NCBI GenBank assembly: GCA_934621665.1
Contig: CAKTUT010000015.1
Span: 1-16,578 of the forward strand
From: an uncultured Oscillospiraceae bacterium
GTDB lineage: Bacteria; Bacillota; Clostridia; Oscillospirales; Oscillospiraceae
DNA: 16,578 nucleotides
Reading direction: 5' to 3'
Below are positions 8,335-14,781 of this stretch, piece by piece; position 1 is the first letter of the stretch, and each line of letters begins with the position of its first letter. Under the pieces are notes generated by a model. That model was given only the letters and a program-made list of their open reading frames with translations. It was not told the origin of the DNA and did no database searches. The position numbers were made by a program, and so were the translations under genes.

Positions 8335-9971
8335 AATGTTGTACCGCCAAAAGGCTTTTATGCCTTGCACTGTCGTTTTTGATTCTCTGCGGCTGTCTGA
8401 GCGGATGCAGCGGTCAGGGCGTGACATGGTTCAAGGGTGTTCTGGGTATCGCCTCTACTGAACCGGAAGCGCCTGCAGACACAGCTGACACCCCCGCAAG
8501 CGACGAGCCTGCCAGCGATGAACCCATGACGCCGGTCACGGAGGTCTCCACCGAGCTGCATGAATTTGGTCTTGCCTATCAGCTGAGCTACGGTCTGCAT
8601 CCCTATCAGTGCATGAGTCTCAATAACCGCGCGATTTTATCGTTTCTCTATGAGCCGCTGTTCGTCATCAACAGCACATTTTCCGCCGTTCCTCTGCTGG
8701 CTGAGAGCTACAGCGTCTCATCCGACGGTCTGCAAACCACAATTGTTTTAAAGCAAAACATCCGCTTTTCAAACGGCATGGCCATCACTGCCGCCGACGC
8801 GGCGTATTCCATCAATTCGGCCAAGGACTCGGCCTACTATGGAAACCGTCTCGACTGCATCACAAACGCCACCGCATCGGACGACCGGACGCTCGTTCTG
8901 ACCACGCGCACAGCCTACGGCTGTCTGCCGCTGCTGCTTGACATTCCCATTATCCCCGAGGGCTCGGCAGATGAGGACGTCCCCATTGGCTCCGGCCCGT
9001 ATGTCTACCGCGACAACCGGACGCTGATGCGCAACAACAACTGGTGGCAGGATGCTGCCCCGCTGGTGGATTTTTCGTCCATTCAGCTGACACACGCCAG
9101 TACCGCCGCCGATATCCGCGACAATTTTGAATATGAAAATGTCAACTTGGTGCTGTCTGACCCCAACTCCGCAGCCTATGTCAGCTTCCACAACGACTAT
9201 GAGCTTTGGACGGCCAACACCACCATCATGCAGTACATCGGCTATAACCTCAGCAGCAATGTCTTTTCCAACTACGGTCTGCGCGGCGCAATCACCTACG
9301 CCATCGACCGTGAAACGCTGGTTACCGAAAATGCGGGTGGCTTCGCCCTCCCCGCCGTTCTGCCGTGCTCACCGCTTGCCGACTGCTATGACGTGCGGCT
9401 TGCAAACTCCTACAGCTACAGCCTGCCAAAGTACTATGATCGGCTGGAAAGTGCCAGCGTAGAGGATATGGACGCTGACGGCGTGCTTGACCTGTACGTC
9501 GCGTCGCTCGGCTACGCGGTATCGGTTAGCGGAACGATGATCGTCTGCTCGTCCAGCTATCAGCGCGTACAGGCCGCCACGCAGGTGGTAAACGCGCTCA
9601 ATGAGCTTGGCTTCAATCTGACACTCAAAACACTCGACTATGAGGACTATACCGCCGCTCTGGCCGCAGGCAATTTTGATCTCTACTATGGTGAGATTCG
9701 CCTGTCGCCTAATTTTGATCTCAGTCCGTTTTTCCGCAGCGGCGGCTCGGTCAGCTACGGCTTCCTTGCCGACAGCACCATGGAAAACCTCTGCAACCGC
9801 GCGCTTTTAAACAGCGGCAACACATATGACCTGTTTAAGCGCGTATGCGACCGCGGCTATATCACGCCGGTTCTGTTCAAAAACCATGCCGTGTTCACCA
9901 CGCGCGGCTCGGTCAGCAGTCCGGTTTCCTATCTCGACTGGTTTATTCCGGAACAGGCAGACGCAGAATAA
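8331..9971 (+). CDS. ABC transporter substrate-binding lipoprotein (SBP_bac_5, oligopeptide-type)
   Basis: This is a 546-aa extracytoplasmic solute-binding protein (PF00496 family), probably anchored to the membrane by lipid. The signal peptide has basic residues at 2-8, a hydrophobic core 9-19 and a lipobox LSGC with C26 as the likely lipidated cysteine; a second possible box, LCGC, ends at C22. Residues 41-71 form an acidic Pro/Ala/Thr-rich linker with ASDEP twice in tandem. Family signatures follow: LYEPLF (~106-111), LAESYSVSSDGL, FSNGMAITAADAAYSI, GSGPYVY and AITYAIDRETL. D379-G384 (DMDADG) matches the Ca-loop-like segment often found in these proteins. The substrate is unknown. No permease or ATPase gene is adjacent, so it is an orphan binding protein here. 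Its ATGA overlap with pgeF, with GGCGGTG as ribosome site, implies co-expression. Confidence 0.88.
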   Translation: MKCCTAKRLLCLALSFLILCGCLSGCSGQGVTWFKGVLGIASTEPEAPADTADTPASDEPASDEPMTPVTEVSTELHEFGLAYQLSYGLHPYQCMSLNNRAILSFLYEPLFVINSTFSAVPLLAESYSVSSDGLQTTIVLKQNIRFSNGMAITAADAAYSINSAKDSAYYGNRLDCITNATASDDRTLVLTTRTAYGCLPLLLDIPIIPEGSADEDVPIGSGPYVYRDNRTLMRNNNWWQDAAPLVDFSSIQLTHASTAADIRDNFEYENVNLVLSDPNSAAYVSFHNDYELWTANTTIMQYIGYNLSSNVFSNYGLRGAITYAIDRETLVTENAGGFALPAVLPCSPLADCYDVRLANSYSYSLPKYYDRLESASVEDMDADGVLDLYVASLGYAVSVSGTMIVCSSSYQRVQAATQVVNALNELGFNLTLKTLDYEDYTAALAAGNFDLYYGEIRLSPNFDLSPFFRSGGSVSYGFLADSTMENLCNRALLNSGNTYDLFKRVCDRGYITPVLFKNHAVFTTRGSVSSPVSYLDWFIPEQADAE

Positions 9972-9976
9972 AACAT

Positions 9977-10006
9977 AAACGGCTCGTGCAAATGCACGAG
10001 CCGTTT
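9977..10006 (+). terminator. Terminator hairpin, copy 1 of a 30-bp flanking direct repeat
   Basis: This is a perfect palindrome of two 14-nt arms (AAACGGCTCGTGCA) around AA, starting 5 nt after the lipoprotein stop. It is identical in all 30 bases to 10241-10270. It is followed by TTT then GAGC, so the T-tract is short. It plausibly ends the secA-pgeF-lipoprotein transcript and may be half of a duplication made by insertion of the element between the copies. Confidence 0.75.
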
Positions 10007-10240
10007 GAGCTTGTCAAAAAAGCATTTTTGACAAGCTCTCAAACGCGATCCGCTTCGCTGGGTTCGCGTTTGAAAAAGGCTGCGTGCCGCTGCGCGCATA
10101 ATTTGTGCGCGAATCGCGCACAAATTCCACACTTGCGGCGCGTAGTGTGTTTTGCCCGACGTACACGCCGCCGGACAAAACGGATTCACACTTTATTCCG
10201 CCGTGCGCGGCGGAACTCTACGAGGTTTTTCAACAGGCTG
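10007..10240 (+). mobile_element. 234-bp hairpin-rich non-coding element (MITE/REP-like)
   Basis: The element lies exactly between two identical 30-bp palindromes. From left to right it holds a 14-bp stem hairpin (10007-10020 with 10025-10038, loop AGCA), a 10-bp stem hairpin (10039-10048 with 10064-10073), a 27-nt perfect palindrome (10100-10126) and an 8-bp hairpin (10196-10203 with 10208-10215). The ends resemble imperfect terminal inverted repeats: GAGCTTGTC-AAAAA at the left, and CAGCCTGTTGAAAAA when the right end is read on the other strand. The last 74 bp match the repeat at 1-74. There is no transposase or credible ORF. Movement is inference; the repetition and structure are seen directly. 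Confidence 0.6.
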
Positions 10241-10243
10241 AAA
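10167..10243 (+). repeat. Interspersed intergenic repeat, copy 2
   Basis: It is 73/77 identical to 1-77, in the same orientation. Its TTCCGCCG/CGGCGGAA hairpin and CGAGGTTTTT segment are fully conserved. It ends at the junction with the 30-bp terminator hairpin (sharing its first three A), as copy 1 does with a terminator of different sequence. Confidence 0.88.
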
Positions 10244-10270
10244 CGGCTCGTGCAAATGCACGAGCCGTTT
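10241..10270. terminator. Terminator hairpin, copy 2 of the 30-bp flanking direct repeat
   Basis: The sequence is identical to 9977-10006. It has a 14-bp palindromic arm pair and a plus-strand T-tract CCGTTTTCTTT. It begins 3 nt beyond the recR stop on the minus strand, so it can end leftward recR transcription and rightward transcripts that pass the element. Confidence 0.75.
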
Positions 10271-10273
10271 TCT

Positions 10274-10873
10274 TTACATTTCCCGTCTGCCCTCCAGCGC
10301 GCGCAGCAGCGTCACCTCGTCGGCATACTCCAGCTGGCTTCCAACCGGGATACCATAGGCCAGACGCGTCACTCTCACGCCGATTGGCCGCAAAAGCCGC
10401 GAAAGGTACATTGCCGTGGCCTCACCCTCAGTGTCGGGGTTCGTGGCCATAATGACCTCCTCCACGCCGCCCTCACCCACGCGCGCAAGCAGCTCGCGAA
10501 TACGGATATCATCCGGCCCTACGTGATTGAGCGGCGAGATCACACCGTGCAGCACATGGTACACGCCGTCATACTCCCGCGCGCGCTCCATGGCGATCAC
10601 GTCCTTGGGCTCTGCCACAACGCAGATTTTGCTGTGGTCGCGCTCGGGGTCTGCGCAGATGCCGCACAGCTCCTGATCGGTCAGATTCTGGCACACCGGA
10701 CACAGCCGGACAGTTTTTTTCGCCTCGACAATGGCTGCGGCAAAGTTCTCAGCCTCCTCGTCGGGCAGCGAAAGCATATAAAACGCCAGCCGCTGCGCGG
10801 TCTTGCCGCCAATACCGGGCAGGCGCGCAAATTGTTCACTCAGCCGCTCCAACGCGGCAGGAAACGTGCGCAT
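10274..10873 (-). CDS. recR: Recombination mediator protein RecR
   Basis: RecR works with RecO/RecF to load RecA on gapped DNA in cytosolic recombinational repair. It has 199 aa, the normal length. A helix-hairpin-helix [11 protein letters not shown] lies at 18-28. A C4 zinc finger uses C58, C61, C70 and C73. The Toprim domain starts near VVAEP (85-89) and contains [10 protein letters not shown] (145-154). A C-terminal [15 protein letters not shown] segment is family-typical. The start ATG overlaps the ybaB stop by one base (TGATG), showing translational coupling. It is the last gene of the dnaX-ybaB-recR cluster. Confidence 0.97.
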   Translation of the reverse strand: MRTFPAALERLSEQFARLPGIGGKTAQRLAFYMLSLPDEEAENFAAAIVEAKKTVRLCPVCQNLTDQELCGICADPERDHSKICVVAEPKDVIAMERAREYDGVYHVLHGVISPLNHVGPDDIRIRELLARVGEGGVEEVIMATNPDTEGEATAMYLSRLLRPIGVRVTRLAYGIPVGSQLEYADEVTLLRALEGRREM

Positions 10874-11229
10874 CAGAACAATCCGCCCAGATTCAGCCCG
10901 CCGGTCAGCTTCGACATCGACGCTGCAGAATCAGCCTCGGCCTTGCGCATGGCCTCATTGACCGCCGCGACAATCATGTCCTGAAGCATTTCCACGTCAT
11001 CGGGGTCAACCGCCTCGGGATCAATCGTCACGCGCACAAGCTCACGCTTGCCGCTGACAACCGCAGAAATGACGCCGCCGCCTGCGGTGGCCTCATATTC
11101 CTTTTCCTCCATCTCCTGCTGCATCTTCAGAAGATCCTGCTGCATTTTCTGCGCCTGCTTCATCATCTGCATCTGGTTTTTGCCGCCCATGCTCATCGGC
11201 ATGCCGCCGCGATATCCGCCCTTTGCCAT
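10873..11229 (-). CDS. ybaB: YbaB/EbfC family nucleoid-associated protein
   Basis: This is a small DNA-binding protein of 118 aa that forms tweezer-like dimers and coats DNA; it is nearly always next to dnaX and recR. The N-terminus is Gly/Met-rich ([11 protein letters not shown]). A long helix with [20 protein letters not shown] follows, then the conserved core [15 protein letters not shown] and [20 protein letters not shown] strands (here [16 protein letters not shown]). The start ATG has AAGGAG 8 nt upstream. It begins 24 nt after dnaX. Confidence 0.95.
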   Translation of the reverse strand: MAKGGYRGGMPMSMGGKNQMQMMKQAQKMQQDLLKMQQEMEEKEYEATAGGGVISAVVSGKRELVRVTIDPEAVDPDDVEMLQDMIVAAVNEAMRKAEADSAASMSKLTGGLNLGGLF

Positions 11230-11253
11230 GTCTGTTTCTCCTTATTGTTGATC

Positions 11254-12897
11254 TTATTTAATCGTAAAAATATCGTTATGCTCGCCGCCAAAGGCTACCA
11301 GCGCATCCATGGGATCTTTGCCGCTCTGCGTTACCTGCCCTTTCAGGGCAAAGCGCACCGCAACCGGCTTTCCGATCACCGCAGCCGCCTTTTCGCGGAT
11401 CAATGCCTCCACATCCGGGCGCTTGATGATATCCCGCACAAATTCCGAATCCGCCACCAGCGTCAGCGTCCCGTCCTGCATCATTGGCCGGATCGGCCCG
11501 TTTGGCGCGAAGAATCCGCGTTCGCGCAGACTGAGAGATTCCCGCAGGCTGGCGGCAAGCTCCGGCCAGAACGCCGTCTGCGCCGGTGCAGGCTTTGCCT
11601 GCTGCGGTGCATCCGCTCCATCGGGCGTCTGCAACAGCATGACACCACGCGCCGGGTCATCCGCATCATCGGGAAACGGCGGCCGGTCGTCATCGGACTC
11701 ATCCGCCTGCGCCGCCGGGGTGGGCTTTCTTGCCGCTGTAAACGCACCGGACGCAAGCTGCTGCTCAATGCGCCCCACGCGTGCGCTGACCGACGCCAGA
11801 TCACTGGAGATCTGCGGCTGGCACAGCTGCAAAATGCAAAGCTCGGTGTCGATTCTGGGGCTTGCACTTCTGGAAAAGCCCTGCGAGGTCTGCTGGATGA
11901 GTGACGTCATTCGCAGAAGCTCCTGTGCTGAAAATTGCTCCCTCAGTGCCAGCGCCTCCTGATCAGAGCACACGCCGGTCAGCATCGTAAGGCCGCTTTT
12001 CGGCGCAGTTTTCAGCATCAAAAGATCGCGGCAGAGCGACGCCATCTCGTCAAGCAGCGCCGCCAGATCCTTGCCGGAGGCATAGAGCTCCGAAAACAGC
12101 GCCAGCGCCTTTGCCGCGTCGTGCGCCGCGACACACGAGAGAAGCTCGCCCGTTTTCCGCTCGCCGGCAAGTCCCAGCGCCCGGCAGACAATCTCCTCCG
12201 TCAGCGCGCCGCCTGCCGCCGCGGATGCACACTGGTCAAGCAGACTCAGTCCGTCGCGCAGCGCGCCGTCAGCAAGCCGTGCAAGCAGCTGTGTGGCCTC
12301 CGGCTCAATTTCAATGTTTTCCTGATAGGCGACAAAGTTGATCCGCGACGCGATGTCCTCCTGCGTCAGCCGCCGGAAAGAAAAGCGCTGACAGCGCGAG
12401 AGAATCGTGGCCGGGACTTTGTGAAGCTCGGTTGTCGCCAGAATGAACAGCAGATGCTCCGGCGGCTCTTCAATGATTTTCAGCAGCGCGTTGAACGCCG
12501 CCGTCGAAAGCATATGCACCTCGTCGATGATATACACGCGCATGCACACTTCGCTTGGCGTATAGATTGCATCGTCGCGCAGCACGCGCACGCTGTCAAC
12601 GCCGTTATTGGACGCGGCGTCAATTTCCAGCACATCCATGCAGCTGCCCGAGTCAATGGCGCGGCAGGCCGCGCAACGGTTGCACGGGTCGCCATTCTGC
12701 GGATTTTCGCAGTTGACTGCCTTGGCCAGAATTTTGGCGCAGCTGGTCTTGCCCGTGCCGCGCGTACCGGTAAACAGGTACGCATGGCTCAGCTTGCCGC
12801 TTGTCAGCTGCGCGCGCAGCGTCTCCGTTACGCTCCGCTGTCCCACCACGTCCGAAAACGTCTGCGGACGGTATTTGCGGTAAAGCGCCTGATACAT
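11254..12897 (-). CDS. dnaX: DNA polymerase III subunit gamma/tau
   Basis: DnaX is the ATPase of the clamp loader that places the sliding clamp on DNA at the replication fork. It has 547 aa from MYQALYRKYRPQTF. Walker A is GTRGTGKT (44-51). A four-cysteine zinc module uses C63, C72, C75 and C78. Walker B is IIDEVH (123-128), and the sensor/arginine-finger motif is SRC (167-169). The C-terminal part after about 370 has a Pro/Ala/Asp-rich linker typical of tau. AAGGAGG lies 9 nt before the ATG. The reading frame stays open upstream as far as 13152, but that part overlaps the SRP RNA and lacks a ribosome site, so it is not coding. Confidence 0.96.
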   Translation of the reverse strand: MYQALYRKYRPQTFSDVVGQRSVTETLRAQLTSGKLSHAYLFTGTRGTGKTSCAKILAKAVNCENPQNGDPCNRCAACRAIDSGSCMDVLEIDAASNNGVDSVRVLRDDAIYTPSEVCMRVYIIDEVHMLSTAAFNALLKIIEEPPEHLLFILATTELHKVPATILSRCQRFSFRRLTQEDIASRINFVAYQENIEIEPEATQLLARLADGALRDGLSLLDQCASAAAGGALTEEIVCRALGLAGERKTGELLSCVAAHDAAKALALFSELYASGKDLAALLDEMASLCRDLLMLKTAPKSGLTMLTGVCSDQEALALREQFSAQELLRMTSLIQQTSQGFSRSASPRIDTELCILQLCQPQISSDLASVSARVGRIEQQLASGAFTAARKPTPAAQADESDDDRPPFPDDADDPARGVMLLQTPDGADAPQQAKPAPAQTAFWPELAASLRESLSLRERGFFAPNGPIRPMMQDGTLTLVADSEFVRDIIKRPDVEALIREKAAAVIGKPVAVRFALKGQVTQSGKDPMDALVAFGGEHNDIFTIK

Positions 12898-12939
12898 AGA
12901 GCCATGCCTCCTTTTGCTCCGCGCCGTGCGCGGCTGTGC

Positions 12940-12970
12940 GGCGCGGCTGCCATATGACGGACGCCGCGCC
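12940..12970 (-). other. GC-rich leader hairpin between SRP RNA and dnaX
   Basis: GGCGCGGC (12940-12947) pairs perfectly with GCCGCGCC (12963-12970) around a 15-nt loop. It lies between the SRP RNA 3' end and the dnaX ribosome site. No U-tract follows on the minus strand, so it is not a classic terminator. It may protect or help process the RNA end. Confidence 0.4.
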
Positions 12971-12980
12971 GGAATACAAT

Positions 12981-13277
12981 CCGACCCATGACAAGACTGT
13001 ACACCCTTCTTCGAATATATACTACACCCGTTACCCATACAGCCAGCTCGGAAACGGCTGCCTTGCGGCACACGGGGTGGTCTGCTTAGTGCTGCTTGGT
13101 TCCCCACCTGACACGGTTCACAGAGCCCCATTGCGCAAGACCGGATCTTCAACGCCGCTTATATGGGTCAGACGATACAATACATACCCTCGGTTGGGAA
13201 TTCCTCCCCGCTGTAGCGGATTGCGGGTAACAAGGCACCGCTATCTCCCCGAGTAGTACAGCCTTGTCATGGGCCGG
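12981..13277 (-). ncRNA. ffs: Signal recognition particle RNA (bacterial large type, 6S/scRNA)
   Basis: This is the RNA scaffold of the SRP, which binds Ffh and targets nascent membrane and secretory proteins. Helix 8 is unmistakable on the minus strand: GUCAGG, a GGAA tetraloop closed by UGG/CCA, then AGCAGC (13091-13112). An Alu-type 5' domain is present (GGGGAGATAGCGGTGCC with CGCAATCCGCTA). Ends were set by a 22-bp terminal helix: 13256-13277 pairs with 12981-13002 at every position, two as G-U pairs. ACCCATA/TATGGGT and CTTGCG/CGCAAG pairings support helix 5. Placement directly upstream of dnaX matches Bacillus. Mature ends may be a few bases shorter. Confidence 0.93.
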
Positions 13278-13308
13278 TTCATGCCTTGACAAGAATTAAA
13301 ATTGAAGA

Positions 13309-13527
13309 TCAGTCAAGCTTGGACTCGATAAAGTCAACCAGCTCGCCGACGGTGTTGACCTTTTCTTCCATTTCCAGATCAACGCCCAGCTCTTCCTCCA
13401 GATCCATGACCATCTCAACTGTATCCAGAGAATCAATGCCCAGACTTTCAAAGGTGGTCTCGCGGGTAATATCATCGCTGGGGATATCAAGCTGTGCAGC
13501 CAGATAAGATTGGATTCTTTCAAACAT
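13309..13527 (-). CDS. acpP: Acyl carrier protein
   Basis: This is an acidic 72-aa carrier protein that holds fatty-acyl chains on a 4'-phosphopantetheine arm in the cytosol. The attachment serine is S33 in the GIDSLDTVEM motif at the start of helix II. Length and acidity (LEEELGVDLEMEE) are normal for AcpP. The start ATG has GGAGG 8 nt upstream. It is not beside fab or plsX genes here; it lies between rpoD and the SRP RNA gene with its own promoter. A secondary-metabolite carrier is unlikely given the sequence. Confidence 0.95.
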   Translation of the reverse strand: MFERIQSYLAAQLDIPSDDITRETTFESLGIDSLDTVEMVMDLEEELGVDLEMEEKVNTVGELVDFIESKLD

Positions 13528-13569
13528 GACGAATTCCTCCGTTACTACGCTATGTATGATAACAAGTTA

Positions 13570-13597
13570 ATGATACGGATTTTTTTCACAATGTCAA
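13570..13597 (-). promoter_or_regulatory. Sigma-A promoter for acpP (and perhaps SRP RNA-dnaX)
   Basis: On the minus strand, a perfect TTGACA (-35, 13592-13597), a 16-bp spacer containing an A-tract and TATCAT (-10, 13570-13575) lie 43 bp upstream of the acpP ATG. The -35 starts only 8 bp after the rpoD stop. I found no convincing separate promoter before the SRP RNA, so this one may also feed it. Confidence 0.75.
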
Positions 13598-13605
13598 GAG
13601 TAAAT

Positions 13606-14778
13606 TCAGTGGAGGAAGTCTCTCAGCTTTTTACTTCTGGACGGATGGCGCAGCTTGCGCAGCGCTTTTGACTCAATCTGGCGGATTCGTTCACGCGTTA
13701 CGTCAAATTCCTTGCCCACTTCCTCAAGCGTATGGGGCTTGCCGTCGCGCAGACCAAAGCGCATCCGCAGGACCTCCTCCTCGCGCGGCGTGAGCGTCTT
13801 GAGAACCTCCTCAAGCTGCTCGCGAAGCAGCGTATAGGATGCCTCCTCCGACGGCTGTGATGCCTCGTCGTCCTGAATAAAATCGCTCAGATGGCTGTCC
13901 TCTTCTTCGCCAACCGGCGTTTCCAGGGAGACCGGTTCCTGCGCAATCTTCAGGATTTCCTCCACTTTCTGCACGTCCAGATGCAGCTCATCCGCAATTT
14001 CCTGCGTGGTGGGCTCACGTCCAAGCGTCTGCACCATGCTGTGCGACGTACGCAGCACGCGGTTGATCGTCTCCACCATATGAACCGGGATACGGATGGT
14101 ACGCGCCTGATCGGCGATGGCGCGGGTGATCGACTGGCGAATCCACCATGTGGCGTAGGTTGAGAATTTATAGCCCTTGGTGTAGTCAAATTTTTCAACC
14201 GCTTTCATAAGACCCAGATTGCCCTCCTGAATCAGATCCAGCAGCTGCATTCCGCGCCCCACATAGCGTTTTGCAATCGACACCACCAGCCGGAGATTTG
14301 CCTCCGACATCCGCTTGCGCGCCTCCACGTCGCCCTCGGACATCCGCTTTGCAAGCGCAAGCTCCTCCTCGGGTGTTAGAAGCTTAATTTTGCCGATTTC
14401 TTTCAGATACATCCGGACGGGGTCGTCAAGCCGTGCCTCGCCCAGATCGTCATAGTTTGCAAGCTCCTCTTCCGTCGGCGTCTGGCCGAGATCCTCGTTC
14501 TCAATCGCTTCAATCTCGCCAAGCGTCGGATCGTCCAGATCGCTCTTGCCAATCAGGTCGAGCACATCGCTCACGTCAATCTCAACGCCCGCCGCCTCCA
14601 GAACGTCATAGAACTGTTCCGTCTGCTCTTCGCCGGCATCCACCGCGTCCAGCGTCTCCACCAGCTTTTTTGAGGCCACTTTTCCGGTCTTTTTCGCTTC
14701 CTCCAGCAGCGCCGTCAGCTTGGCGCGCGCATCGTCGGTCAGCTCCATTTTTGCCAGAAGTTCCAGATCCTTTGCCAT
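13606..14778 (-). CDS. rpoD: RNA polymerase primary sigma factor RpoD (SigA)
   Basis: This is the housekeeping sigma factor, 390 aa. An acidic region 1.1-like N-terminus spans about 1-115. Region 1.2 includes [17 protein letters not shown] (118-134). Region 2 (about 161-230) has [33 protein letters not shown] and [14 protein letters not shown], which bind core enzyme and the -10 element. Region 3 follows, and region 4 has the helix-turn-helix [20 protein letters not shown] for the -35 element. It has GGAGG 7 nt before the ATG. The start is 3 nt after the dnaG stop and its ribosome site lies in the last dnaG codons, so translation is probably coupled. Confidence 0.98.
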   Translation of the reverse strand: MAKDLELLAKMELTDDARAKLTALLEEAKKTGKVASKKLVETLDAVDAGEEQTEQFYDVLEAAGVEIDVSDVLDLIGKSDLDDPTLGEIEAIENEDLGQTPTEEELANYDDLGEARLDDPVRMYLKEIGKIKLLTPEEELALAKRMSEGDVEARKRMSEANLRLVVSIAKRYVGRGMQLLDLIQEGNLGLMKAVEKFDYTKGYKFSTYATWWIRQSITRAIADQARTIRIPVHMVETINRVLRTSHSMVQTLGREPTTQEIADELHLDVQKVEEILKIAQEPVSLETPVGEEEDSHLSDFIQDDEASQPSEEASYTLLREQLEEVLKTLTPREEEVLRMRFGLRDGKPHTLEEVGKEFDVTRERIRQIESKALRKLRHPSRSKKLRDFLH

Positions 14779-14781
14779 AGT

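Noticed and set aside
9977..10270. CRISPR array or integron attC site
   Set aside because: There are only two direct repeats, 234 bp apart, with no regular spacer pattern. There are no attC core sites (GTTRRRY type) or integrase gene nearby.
9845..10984. Plus-strand open frame crossing the end of the lipoprotein gene, the repeat element and recR
   Set aside because: It runs through two terminator palindromes and is antisense to recR; the translated hairpins give only repetitive peptides.
11935..12957. Plus-strand open frame of 340 codons opposite dnaX
   Set aside because: It is a shadow of dnaX, rich in Arg, His and Gln, without a start signal.
13260..13292. Terminator of acpP formed by CTTGTCA...TGACAAG
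   Set aside because: No U-tract follows on the minus strand, and the right arm is part of SRP RNA helix 1, which explains it better.
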